A program made the position numbers and the translations under genes. A model generated the notes under the pieces. It ran no database searches and had not been told where the DNA came from. It saw only the letters and a list, made by a program, of their open reading frames with translations. This document shows, piece by piece, positions 22,460 to 29,503 of a stretch of 38,267 bases of DNA. Each line of letters begins with the position of its first letter. Position 1 is the first letter of the stretch. The stretch lies in NCBI GenBank assembly GCA_026995045.1, contig JALWPK010000232.1, positions 1 to 38,267 on the forward strand. The letters are read 5' to 3'. Source of the stretch: Gammaproteobacteria bacterium (lineage in GTDB: Bacteria; Pseudomonadota; Gammaproteobacteria; SZUA-229).

Positions 22460-22663
22460 TTAACGCTCGGAACCCTTTTCAGCGTGCGCCAGATCAACCA
22501 CTTCCATCGCCAGATCACGGTACTGCTGACGGTAGCCGTCCAGCATATGACCAGGCTCGGGAGCGAAGTAATCCTTGGGATCTACGCCATTTTTATGTTC
22601 ATACTCGATAAACTGCTTTTGCATTTCGAGCATTTTCTTAATCTTTTCAGCTTTGTCGCTCAT
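22460..22663 (-). CDS. small conserved protein, 67 aa
   Basis: A 67-residue charged, helical protein (MSDKAEKIKKMLEMQKQFIE, later PKDYFAPEPGHMLDGYRQQY and MEVVDLAHAEKGS). No cysteine, signal peptide or membrane segment. The ATG at 22663 is supported by AAGGTG upstream; an in-frame extension to 22711 adds an unlikely basic leader. It lies 122 bases downstream of the DsrC paralogue on the same strand and ends just before the shared terminator. I recall similar short proteins in other sulfur-oxidising gammaproteobacteria but know no function. Confidence 0.65.
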   Translation of the reverse strand: MSDKAEKIKKMLEMQKQFIEYEHKNGVDPKDYFAPEPGHMLDGYRQQYRDLAMEVVDLAHAEKGSER

Positions 22664-22785
22664 AATCGTCACCTTGTTATTGGTCCGGGCCGAAAAACGG
22701 CTTGTTTTCAATACCGGAAGTCTAGCACCGGCGGATAATTTTCAGATATACCCCTAATGGGTAAAATCTTGCGCAAAATCGCGGC

Positions 22786-23106
22786 CTAGTAGCCGCCCTT
22801 GCGTGTGCTCTGCGGGCAGCCGCCAATTTTCAGACCCTGTTTTGACGGCATGTTGGGAAACATTTCGTACATTTCCTTGGAAGTCACCTTGCGGCCCCAT
22901 TTTTTCTGCATGGCTTTCAGAATCTGGCGCTCATTGGGCTCTTCACCATTGAGGCGCTCTTCACGCACGTAGCGGACAACATCCCAGTGTTCTTCAGTTG
23001 GCTCAATACCCTCTTCAGCAAACAGCTCTGCCGCGATTTCCTCAGTCCAGTCGTTCATGTCGACCAGATAACCGTTTTCAGTTCTTTCTACCGACTCAAG
23101 CGCCAT
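22786..23106 (-). CDS. DsrC/TusE-family paralogue lacking the redox cysteines (RspA-like)
   Basis: A 106-residue DsrC/TusE/DsvC-family protein. The fold signature is intact (NGYLVDMNDWTEEIA, EGIEPTEEHWDVVRYVREE, KWGRKVTSKEMYEMFPNMP). In true DsrC the C-terminal arm carries two cysteines (Cys98 and Cys109 in the DsrC of this window). Here they align with Leu92 and Lys103, and the only cysteine, Cys97, sits where DsrC has Leu103; the arm is also two residues longer (ends RKGGY). It therefore cannot form the usual intramolecular trisulfide. Family members without these cysteines have been called RspA and proposed to be regulatory. AAAGG precedes the start. Confidence 0.87.
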   Translation of the reverse strand: MALESVERTENGYLVDMNDWTEEIAAELFAEEGIEPTEEHWDVVRYVREERLNGEEPNERQILKAMQKKWGRKVTSKEMYEMFPNMPSKQGLKIGGCPQSTRKGGY

Positions 23107-23259
23107 AATGAATACCTTTGGTTATTTGCGAAAAATACTCAAAAACATCGTGTAAAAATGGAGCGCGAATCTTAAAGCAGAAAAGCCGTGGATTCCAGAC
23201 ACCCCTCCTTTCTGGGATAGGGAAATTGAGCGCATATCTGCCTTTGGCGATAGTGCGGC

Positions 23260-23964
23260 TCAGGCGCCGGTAAAATGGGATTTGTCTTCCGCCTCGCCCA
23301 CCGCGCGGATGCCTTTTTGCGGCATGAATATGCCACAGCCCAGATGGCGTCCCGGACCGAGGCCGGTTTCCTGCAACCGGATCGACTCCGGTTTGCCCAG
23401 GTCTGCGATCATGACGCTGCGAGTTTCAAGATCGGCGCCCGGTGTAGAAACAATATGAGAAATCCCACACAACATCTTGCGAACATTGATATTTTCACCT
23501 TTTAGCTGCTCCGCCACCCAATCGACGAAACGGTTTTCATCCATACCATCGGGAACCACCACGTAGCGCGCAAACAGCGTCGGCAGCGGCTGCAACAACT
23601 TGACGGTTTCACCGCCGGTGATTTCAACCGGATAGCCATCGATATCCAGCGTCTGGCCAATCAGCGCCCTGGCGTCATCGACACGGTGACTGGGCAAGCG
23701 CAAACTCATGCGGCTGCGCCTGGACAGATGAATCAGTTCGCCATCGGGCGGTCGTTCCCAACCATTGCCGGAACTGGCGCCGTGAATCTGGTGAATCGCC
23801 GTCTGCGGTTCATCTTTCAACCAGGGCAGCGCCTGGTACAACGCCTGCTGCAGCGGCCAGGCATGGGTGGTGGGCAGCATCCTGCAGTTCAGCCTGAAGC
23901 TGATATCCACCACATCCTCGGGCACTTCGTATTCCTGCTCTTTCGGATCTTCTTCCCACAGCAT
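23260..23964 (-). CDS. Cas6-like protein (type I-MYXAN Cas6/Cmx6 family), orphan
   Basis: A 234-residue protein resembling the Cas6/Cmx6 (I-MYXAN) RNA endoribonuclease family. Recognisable are VDISFRLNCRMLPTTHAWPL with His34, SRRSRMSLRLP, a second ferredoxin-like half, and the Gly-rich loop ETGLGPGRHLGCGIFMP (199-215), the hallmark of Cas6 RAMP proteins. There is no CRISPR array or other cas gene in the window. It sits between a 63-aa gene (4-base gap) and the DsrC paralogue, beside the dsr operon. The start ATG 23964 follows the overlapping small gene closely. RNA binding is likely by family; cleavage is unproven. Confidence 0.75.
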   Translation of the reverse strand: MLWEEDPKEQEYEVPEDVVDISFRLNCRMLPTTHAWPLQQALYQALPWLKDEPQTAIHQIHGASSGNGWERPPDGELIHLSRRSRMSLRLPSHRVDDARALIGQTLDIDGYPVEITGGETVKLLQPLPTLFARYVVVPDGMDENRFVDWVAEQLKGENINVRKMLCGISHIVSTPGADLETRSVMIADLGKPESIRLQETGLGPGRHLGCGIFMPQKGIRAVGEAEDKSHFTGA

Positions 23965-23968
23965 CTTG

Positions 23969-24160
23969 TCAGTCCTGTTTCGAGGTAAAGGCTGCTTCCA
24001 GCTTGTCTTCCCAGTCGGCAGGGGTGTCTGGAAACGGCGGCTTGACGTCCATGCGGAAAAACAGTTCACCGCCGCGAGCGCGCCGCATGACCTCCTGCCT
24101 GAGCTCATCGAAAGTTTCCAGTTCTTTTTCCTGAATCAGAATTTCACTAAGCCATAACAT
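23969..24160 (-). CDS. small protein of the Cas6-like operon, 63 aa
   Basis: A 63-residue acidic protein, MLWLSEILIQEKELETFDEL at the start, then RARGGELFFRMDVKPPFPDT and ADWEDKLEAAF. AAGGTGAG lies 8 bases before the ATG. The stop codon is followed after 4 bases by the Cas6-like start, so the two are translationally coupled and may act together. It shows none of the DsrC features (no C-terminal Cys arm), although I have an unverified memory of such small proteins being labelled 'sulfur relay protein DsrC' by automatic annotation. Function unknown. Confidence 0.68.
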   Translation of the reverse strand: MLWLSEILIQEKELETFDELRQEVMRRARGGELFFRMDVKPPFPDTPADWEDKLEAAFTSKQD

Positions 24161-24193
24161 AGACTTATCTCACCTTATTAATGTTGGCTGTCA

Positions 24194-25093
24194 TTATACC
24201 GCCGCCACCCGGTCATAATACCGGGCGCGATACATTAACCGTTTTTGCGTGTCAGTATCCGTAAAGCCGGTGCGGTTATGCAGCACGTTGTTGCAAATAA
24301 TGCCCTCGCCCGCCCGCAGGCGAAGTCGACAGGTAATGCTGTCATCCTGCAAAAAATCGGTTATCGCCGCCGCCGCACTGCGGGTGACTGCATCATCGAA
24401 CCATTCAATATTGCGCGTACGCGCCGAATAACGCATGTGCAGGCGACCACTTTGCGTATCAACCGAGAACACCGGACCAGGCTGCGCCGGGCGGATTTCC
24501 ACGCCATTTTCCTGATTGGGCGGTATGGTCATCGCCTCCGGTTGCATCAGCGCCTCGATATAGGCCGGATTTTCATCGCGCAGGCGGATATACATCAGTT
24601 CGTGGTCAATCAGCGCGTTTTCCCCGCCCTCCGCCGCCGGTTGCGCGCAGTGCATGATAAGGCCGCGCACCTGACGATCAAGATGGTTGTAATAGCCATC
24701 GGTGTGCCAGCTCAAGCGCCGGTTGGTGTAGGGGATGTACTGGTTTCCCTGCTGCGGCCGCACTTCCAGGCTGGTGACGCTGTCCTCGTCGGCGCGCAGG
24801 TTGCTGTCCAGCCGGTTCAAACCAACTGCCCGCCCCAGCGCGTGCACGATTTCCTTGTCGCGGTTTTGCGCATCCGCCAGCCGGTATACCGCCATGTTAT
24901 GCCGGTCAATCAGACTCAGCAGGCGCTCGCGTTCGTCCACTTGCAACTGCATCGGATTTTCGATGTCGACAGCCAACGCGCCGGCGTCGCATTGCAGCTG
25001 CTCAAGCTTGCGGCTGCGCCAGTCGGCGTAGGCTGCCAGGTCGGTCAGATCAAACGGGTTGGCTTGCGCCTGCGGCATTGAAGAACTATTCAT
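24194..25093 (-). CDS. TauD/TfdA-family Fe(II)/2OG dioxygenase
   Basis: A 299-residue dioxygenase. The iron-binding HxD is in RRLSWHTDGYYN (His130, Asp132); the distal histidine is His272 in CNNVLHNRTGF; the 2-oxoglutarate-binding arginine is Arg285 in QKRLMYRARYYD. These match the TauD/TfdA family, whose best-known members release sulfite from taurine. A sulfonate substrate would fit a sulfur organism but cannot be read from the sequence. The ATG at 25093 starts the recognisable region; a longer frame from 25198 overlaps the promoter. First gene of a minus-strand operon divergent from dsrA. Confidence 0.85.
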   Translation of the reverse strand: MNSSSMPQAQANPFDLTDLAAYADWRSRKLEQLQCDAGALAVDIENPMQLQVDERERLLSLIDRHNMAVYRLADAQNRDKEIVHALGRAVGLNRLDSNLRADEDSVTSLEVRPQQGNQYIPYTNRRLSWHTDGYYNHLDRQVRGLIMHCAQPAAEGGENALIDHELMYIRLRDENPAYIEALMQPEAMTIPPNQENGVEIRPAQPGPVFSVDTQSGRLHMRYSARTRNIEWFDDAVTRSAAAAITDFLQDDSITCRLRLRAGEGIICNNVLHNRTGFTDTDTQKRLMYRARYYDRVAAV

Positions 25094-25175
25094 TTTGACA
25101 GATTGCCCTGATTGTCCGCGCAGTACAATATTCCGTATGGCATGAACGTCGAGACAGCCATAACTGGATACCTTA

Positions 25176-25205
25176 TATATAGGGATGCTCATCGCCATTG
25201 TTCAA
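25176..25205 (-). promoter_or_regulatory. sigma-70 promoter of the TauD-like operon
   Basis: Minus strand TTGAAC (25205-25200), an 18-base spacer and TATATA (25181-25176). The predicted start near 25168 gives a leader of about 75 bases before the ATG at 25093. Confidence 0.55.
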
Positions 25206-25268
25206 GCCGCAACAAGTTAGCTCATATTGTTGACGCCAGGCGCACATTTGAAACATAACCCAATGTTT

Positions 25269-25288
25269 TTAATAACGATTTTTATTAA
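25269..25288. promoter_or_regulatory. AT-rich inverted repeat upstream of dsrA
   Basis: TTAATAA (25269-25275) and TTATTAA (25282-25288) form a perfect 7-base inverted repeat with a 6-base spacer, about 160-180 bases upstream of the predicted dsrA -35. The symmetry suits a dimeric regulator; the binder is unknown. Confidence 0.35.
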
Positions 25289-25448
25289 CCCGACTGACAA
25301 TCGAAGAATACACTATCCACAAATGGATAAGCGTTTGCCCCCCCCCTCCCCCATGTGCAGGATTCTCGCGCAGCGCCGCCGGGCCTACACTTGCCGGTCA
25401 TAACGAATACTAATCCGGGCATGCGGATATTTTCGCCCCGATTGGATA

Positions 25449-25483
25449 TTGAGTATGCGCCGTATTGGGAATACAATCGGCGC
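25449..25483 (+). promoter_or_regulatory. candidate dsr operon promoter with overlapping operator-like inverted repeat
   Basis: TTGAGT (25449-25454), a 17-base spacer and TACAAT (25472-25477) form a good -35/-10 pair, with a start near 25484, about 60 bases before dsrA. An inverted repeat spans the -10: GCGCCG (25457-25462), T, ATTG, six bases, CAAT, CGGCGC (25478-25483); its arms pair apart from one extra T. A regulator bound there would block RNA polymerase. Confidence 0.5.
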
Positions 25484-25543
25484 CTCGAAACTGATTTACA
25501 AGCTTTAACTGGCACAACAAGCAATCCTAACAGGAGAAAGTCC

Positions 25544-26806
25544 ATGGCCAAGAAGATTTATGAAACCCCCATGCTTGACGAGTTGGAAAACGGCCCATGG
25601 CCGAGCTTCATCTCTGGTATCAAGAGACTGCGTGACGAACACCCGGATGAGCGCATCCAGGAAGTAACCAGCAGCTTGCTTGGTCAGCTTGAGCATTCAT
25701 ATGAAACGCGCAAAGGCTACTGGAAAGGCGGCACCGTTTCTGTATTTGGCTATGGCGGCGGTATTATTCCTCGTTTTTCTGAAGTCGGTTCTGCTTTCCC
25801 GGAATCCAAAGAGTTTCACACCATCCGCGTACAGCCGCCCGCCGGCAACCACTACACCACCGCCATGCTGCGTCAGCTGGGCGACAGCTGGGAAAAATGG
25901 GGTTCAGGCCTGCAGACTTTCCACGGCCAGACCGGCAACATCATGTTCATCGGCACCACCACTGAAGGCACCCAGCACTTCTTTGATGACATCAACTCTT
26001 ACGGTTGGGATCTCGGCGGCGCCGGCCCGTGCGTACGCACAGCCATGTCCTGCATTGGCGCTGCGCGCTGTGAAATGTCCTGCGCCAACGAGCACGCCAT
26101 TCACCGTCATCTGGTAAACAACTTTACTGACGACGTGCATCGCCCGGCCCTGCCTTACAAGTTCAAGTTCAAGGTTTCCGGCTGCCCGAACGACTGCCAG
26201 AACGCCATCGAGCGCGCTGACTTTGCAGTAATCGGCACCTGGCGCGACGACATGAAAGTCGACCAGGAAGAAGTCAAGGCGTTTGTCGCCGCCAAAGGCC
26301 GTCAATATGTGCTGGACAACGTCACCACACGTTGCCCGACCAACGCCATCACCCTGAATGACGATGACACCATCACCATCAACAATCACGAATGTGTTCG
26401 TTGCATGCACTGCCTGAACGTTATGCCGAAAGCGCTGCACCCGGGTGATGACAAAGGCGTCACCATTCTGGTCGGTGGCAAACGCACACTGAAGATTGGC
26501 GACCTGATGGGCACCGTGGTCGTGCCGTTCATGAAGCTCGAAACCGAAGAAGATTACGAGCGTATCGTTGAAATGGCTGAAGAAATCATCGATTTCTGGG
26601 CTGAAAACGGTCTGGAACACGAGCGTTGCGGTGAAATGATTGAGCGCATCGGTCTGGTTAACTTCCTCGAAGGTGTTGACTTCGACCTGGATCTGGATCC
26701 GAATATGGTCGCTCACCCGCGTCAGTCTTCATACATTCGTATGGACGGCTGGGATGAAGAAGCTGAGAAATGGTTCCAGCGCAAGGCCGAACAAGCAGCC
26801 GCGTAA
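25544..26806 (+). CDS. dsrA: reverse-type dissimilatory sulfite reductase alpha subunit
   Basis: A 420-residue subunit of rDsrAB, which oxidises sulfur bound to DsrC or released from it to sulfite in the cytoplasm. The sirohaem/[4Fe-4S] cysteines are visible as Cys170-X5-Cys176 (AMSCIGAARC) and Cys214-X3-Cys218 (SGCPNDC). An inserted ferredoxin domain has Cys264 and CVRCMHC (284, 287, 290). Length equals known DsrA. I chose ATG 25544 because of the AGGAG site at 25532-25536 and the family N-terminus MAKKIYETP; an in-frame extension to 25355 crosses the promoter. Head of the dsr operon; dsrB follows after a strong hairpin. Confidence 0.97.
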   Translation: MAKKIYETPMLDELENGPWPSFISGIKRLRDEHPDERIQEVTSSLLGQLEHSYETRKGYWKGGTVSVFGYGGGIIPRFSEVGSAFPESKEFHTIRVQPPAGNHYTTAMLRQLGDSWEKWGSGLQTFHGQTGNIMFIGTTTEGTQHFFDDINSYGWDLGGAGPCVRTAMSCIGAARCEMSCANEHAIHRHLVNNFTDDVHRPALPYKFKFKVSGCPNDCQNAIERADFAVIGTWRDDMKVDQEEVKAFVAAKGRQYVLDNVTTRCPTNAITLNDDDTITINNHECVRCMHCLNVMPKALHPGDDKGVTILVGGKRTLKIGDLMGTVVVPFMKLETEEDYERIVEMAEEIIDFWAENGLEHERCGEMIERIGLVNFLEGVDFDLDLDPNMVAHPRQSSYIRMDGWDEEAEKWFQRKAEQAAA

Positions 26807-26835
26807 AACCGTTACCCAACTTTCGATCTAAATGT

Positions 26836-26862
26836 GAAGGGGGCTTGTCAAAAGCCCCCTTC
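26836..26862 (+). other. strong dsrA-dsrB intercistronic hairpin
   Basis: GAAGGGGGCTT (26836-26846) and AAGCCCCCTTC (26852-26862) form a perfect 11-bp stem with a 5-base loop (GTCAA). No T-run follows, so it is not a standard terminator. It may protect the dsrA message from 3' decay or set the dsrA/dsrB ratio. Confidence 0.8.
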
Positions 26863-26895
26863 CAACAACTTACACAAAATTATTGAGGAATAACC

Positions 26896-27969
26896 ATGAG
26901 TGATAAACCTCGTTCACCCATTGAATCCGGTTGCCCCGATGCATTCCAGTACATGCACCCGACCATGCGCAGAAACTTTGGCCAGTGGAAATACCACGAG
27001 CATCCCAAGCCTGGCGTTCTGCGCCATGTAGCCTACAGCGGCGAAGAAATCTGGACCGTCCGTTGCGGCACGCAGCGTATTCTGGACATTTTCACCCTGC
27101 GCAAACTGTGTGACATCGGTGATGAATACGGCGACGGTTACATCCACTTCACTATTCGCAGCAACGTTGAATACATTGTCGACGACGCCGCCAAGGTAGA
27201 TCCGCTGATCAAGGCAATCGAGGAAGCCGGCTTTATCGTTGGCGGCACCAAGAATTCCGTCACCATGATTTCCCACACCCAGGGCTGGCTGCACTGCGAC
27301 ATCCCTGGCACTGACGCATCCGGCGTTGTGAAATCCATGATGGACGAGCTGATCGACGAGTTCCGCGAAAACAACATGCCGAACCGCGTGCATATCACCA
27401 CTTCTTGCTGCCAGATTAACTGTGGCGGCCAGGGCGATATCGCGATTAACGTACAGCACACCAAGCCGCCCAAGATTAACCACGACCTGGTGTCCAATGT
27501 TTGCGAACGTCCTTCTGTTGTAGCGCGCTGCCCGGTTGCGGCTATTCGCCCCGCCATGGTTAACGGCAAGCCTTCACTGGAAGTGGACGAGAAAAAATGC
27601 ATTTGCTGCGGCGCATGCTTCCCGCCCTGCCCGCCGATGCAGATTAACGATGCAGAGCACACCAAACTGGCGATCTGGGTGGGTGGTAATCACTCCAATG
27701 CGCGCAGCAAGCCGACTTTCCAGAAACTGGTTGCAGCCGGCATTCCGAACAACCCGCCGCGCTGGCCGGAAGCGAATGCTATCGTGAAAAGCATTCTGAA
27801 AGCCTACAAGGAAGATGCAAAAGACTGGGAGCGCATCAATGACTGGATCGAGCGTATCGGTTGGCCCCGTTTCTTTGAAAAGACCGGCCTGCCTTTCACC
27901 AAGTATCACATCGATACCTGGCGCGGCGCTCGCAACAGCCTGAATGCTTCTACTCACATCCGTTTCTAA
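26896..27969 (+). CDS. dsrB: reverse-type dissimilatory sulfite reductase beta subunit
   Basis: A 357-residue beta subunit forming the alpha2-beta2 enzyme with DsrA. Visible are the sirohaem-side sequence TTSCCQINCGGQGD (Cys171, 172, 176), Cys202/Cys212, and the ferredoxin-type segment KKCICCGACFPPCPP (about 235-245). DsrB usually carries the catalytically active sirohaem. A GAGGA ribosome binding site lies 7 bases before the ATG. The stop is 15 bases before the dsrE start. Confidence 0.97.
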   Translation: MSDKPRSPIESGCPDAFQYMHPTMRRNFGQWKYHEHPKPGVLRHVAYSGEEIWTVRCGTQRILDIFTLRKLCDIGDEYGDGYIHFTIRSNVEYIVDDAAKVDPLIKAIEEAGFIVGGTKNSVTMISHTQGWLHCDIPGTDASGVVKSMMDELIDEFRENNMPNRVHITTSCCQINCGGQGDIAINVQHTKPPKINHDLVSNVCERPSVVARCPVAAIRPAMVNGKPSLEVDEKKCICCGACFPPCPPMQINDAEHTKLAIWVGGNHSNARSKPTFQKLVAAGIPNNPPRWPEANAIVKSILKAYKEDAKDWERINDWIERIGWPRFFEKTGLPFTKYHIDTWRGARNSLNASTHIRF

Positions 27970-27984
27970 TCAAGGGAGCGCATA

Positions 27985-28377
27985 GTGAAACTGGGCATTC
28001 AAATAAACGAAGGGCCATACCAGCACCAGGCATCGGATACCGCGTATCAGTTCGCCAAGGCTGCGCTGGCCAAGGGCCACGAAATCTTTCGTGTCTTTTT
28101 CTACCATGACGGCGTGAATAACGCGACGCGTCTTGCGATTCCACCGCAGGACGACCGCAATATTCAGCAACAATGGGCTGACCTTGCCAAAGAGCACAAT
28201 CTTGATCTGGTAGTCTGCATCGCTGCTGCGCAGCGTCGTGGCCTGCTGGATGAAGACGAAGCCAAACGTCAGGGCAAAGACGCCAACAACATCGCAGAAG
28301 GTTTTCGCATTTCAGGGCTCGGTCAGTTGATCGAGGCCGGTATCGAATGCGACCGTCTGATCGTATTCGGCGCATAG
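27985..28377 (+). CDS. dsrE: DsrE, sulfur-relay protein
   Basis: A 130-residue subunit of the DsrE2F2H2 hexamer, which accepts persulfide sulfur (from TusA or a rhodanese) and hands it to DsrC; related to TusD of tRNA thiolation. The conserved sulfur-carrying cysteine is present at position 78 (LDLVVCIAAAQRRG). GTG start at 27985 with AGGGAGCG upstream. This gene set (dsrEFH) is restricted to sulfur oxidisers, which fixes the direction of the pathway. Confidence 0.95.
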   Translation: MKLGIQINEGPYQHQASDTAYQFAKAALAKGHEIFRVFFYHDGVNNATRLAIPPQDDRNIQQQWADLAKEHNLDLVVCIAAAQRRGLLDEDEAKRQGKDANNIAEGFRISGLGQLIEAGIECDRLIVFGA

Positions 28378-28387
28378 GAGAAGACAG

Positions 28388-28789
28388 ATGGCCAAGAAAT
28401 TTATGTACCTCAACCGTAAAGCGCCTTATGGCAGCATTTACGCGCTTGAATCTCTGGAAGTTGTGCTTATCGGCGCAGCTTTCGAGCAGGATGTAAGCCT
28501 TGCCTTCATTGGTGATGGCGTTTATCAGCTCACCAAGGGTCAGAACACGGATGGCGTCGGCATGAAAAACTTTTCACCGACCTACGCTGCTCTCGGCGAT
28601 TATGACATCAACAAGATTTATGTTGAAAAGGAATCCCTGGAAGAACGCGGTCTGACTCTGGACGATCTCCAGCATCTCGTCTGGGAAGATGAAGATGATG
28701 ACTGGGCCGAGAAAGATTCGATTCGTCTGGTCAGCCGCTCGGAGCTGGCTGATATCCTTGACGAACAAGACGTCACACTGAGCTTCTAG
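28388..28789 (+). CDS. dsrF: DsrF, sulfur-relay protein without cysteine
   Basis: A 133-residue subunit of DsrE2F2H2, related to TusC. The N-terminus MAKKFMYLNRKAPYGSIYAL and NFSPTYAALGDYDI are typical DsrF. The protein contains no cysteine; where I recall a conserved Cys in Allochromatium DsrF (DQDVC), this one reads EQDVS (Ser37). So this subunit is structural rather than sulfur-carrying here. AGGAGAA overlaps the dsrE stop and serves as ribosome binding site. Confidence 0.93.
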   Translation: MAKKFMYLNRKAPYGSIYALESLEVVLIGAAFEQDVSLAFIGDGVYQLTKGQNTDGVGMKNFSPTYAALGDYDINKIYVEKESLEERGLTLDDLQHLVWEDEDDDWAEKDSIRLVSRSELADILDEQDVTLSF

Positions 28790-28798
28790 GAGAACGCA

Positions 28799-29101
28799 AT
28801 GGCTACATTACATACTGTAAACAAATCTCCTTTTGAGTCAGCTACTTTTGAGACTTGTCTCGGTCTGGCTAAAAGCGGTTCCACAATTTTGCTGATTGAA
28901 GACGGTATCTACGCCGCCACCCAGGGCACACAGCCTGCCGAGGCGATCAGCAAAGCTGAGGGTATCAATTTCGCTGTGTTAGGCCCGGATGCACAGGCTC
29001 GCGGCGTTGATTCAAAACTGGCCGACGGAATCAAGGTAGTTGATTACGACGGTTTCGTTGATCTGGTTGCCGAGCACGACAAAGTTCAGGCTTGGTTGTA
29101 A
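28799..29101 (+). CDS. dsrH: DsrH, sulfur-relay protein
   Basis: A 100-residue subunit of DsrE2F2H2, related to TusB. Cys20 (FETCLGLAKSGSTILLIEDG) corresponds to the conserved DsrH cysteine. Start follows a TAGGAGAACGC spacing to dsrF, giving tight coupling. The ending HDKVQAWL is the usual DsrH type. Confidence 0.94.
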   Translation: MATLHTVNKSPFESATFETCLGLAKSGSTILLIEDGIYAATQGTQPAEAISKAEGINFAVLGPDAQARGVDSKLADGIKVVDYDGFVDLVAEHDKVQAWL

Positions 29102-29136
29102 TTCATTTTTAATTCGTTCTCAACGAGGAGCGCACA

Positions 29137-29469
29137 ATGCCTATCGAAGTAAATGGTAAAACTCTGGAAACAGATGAAGAAGGTTACCTGGCTAACCTGA
29201 ATGACTGGGAGCCTGAAGTGGCTAATGTAATGGCTGCAATCGATGATTGCACCCTGACAGACGAGCACTGGGATATTATCAACTTCCTGCGTGAATATTA
29301 CGAAGAGTATCAGATTGCTCCCGCCGTTCGCGTACTGACCAAAGCGGTTGGTAAAAAACTGGGCAAGGAAAAAGGCAACAGCAAATACCTGTACGAGCTG
29401 TTCCCCTATGGCCCGGGCAAACAGGCTTGTAAATATGCAGGTCTGCCTAAACCAACTGGTTGTGTATAA
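29137..29469 (+). CDS. dsrC: DsrC, sulfur carrier protein with two-cysteine arm
   Basis: A 110-residue small sulfur carrier: accepts sulfur from DsrEFH, presents it to DsrAB and is re-reduced/re-oxidised via DsrMKJOP. The flexible C-terminal arm KQACKYAGLPKPTGCV carries Cys98 and the penultimate Cys109, ten residues apart, which form the trisulfide/disulfide. DsrC has a helix-turn-helix-like fold and has been reported to bind DNA upstream of dsrA in A. vinosum. GAGGAG lies 6-7 bases before the ATG. The paralogue at 22786 lacks both cysteines. Confidence 0.97.
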   Translation: MPIEVNGKTLETDEEGYLANLNDWEPEVANVMAAIDDCTLTDEHWDIINFLREYYEEYQIAPAVRVLTKAVGKKLGKEKGNSKYLYELFPYGPGKQACKYAGLPKPTGCV

Positions 29470-29470
29470 C

Positions 29471-29486
29471 ATCAGACTTGTCTGAT
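29471..29486 (+). other. small hairpin after dsrC
   Basis: ATCAGAC (29471-29477) and GTCTGAT (29480-29486) form a perfect 7-bp stem with a 2-base loop immediately after the dsrC stop. It precedes the larger hairpin at 29504-29528 and may protect the dsrC 3' end. Confidence 0.5.
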
Positions 29487-29503
29487 AAGCAAAGCATGAC
29501 CCG

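Larger units (their letters stand above)
25094..25543. other. divergent control region between the TauD-like gene and dsrA
   Basis: A 450-base non-coding region. It contains a minus-strand promoter (25176-25205), an AT-rich inverted repeat (25269-25288), a run of nine C (about 25338-25346) and a plus-strand dsrA promoter with an overlapping inverted repeat (25449-25483). No gene is supported in it. Confidence 0.6.

Noticed and set aside
22749-22763. TACCC-CTAAT-GGGTA imperfect palindrome upstream of the 67-aa gene
   Set aside because: Short, single, and not clearly placed relative to a promoter; not strong enough to call an operator.
23260-24108. Longer Cas6-like frame starting at 24108
   Set aside because: The first 48 codons overlap the 63-aa gene in another frame and are unlike the family; ATG 23964 fits better.
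25338-25352. C-tract upstream of dsrA as a phase-variable homopolymer
   Set aside because: It lies over 90 bases upstream of the predicted -35, so a length change would not obviously alter the promoter; nine C is short for reliable slippage.
25355-25543. N-terminal extension of dsrA
   Set aside because: It crosses the promoter and inverted repeat; AGGAG plus ATG 25544 and the family N-terminus define the real start.
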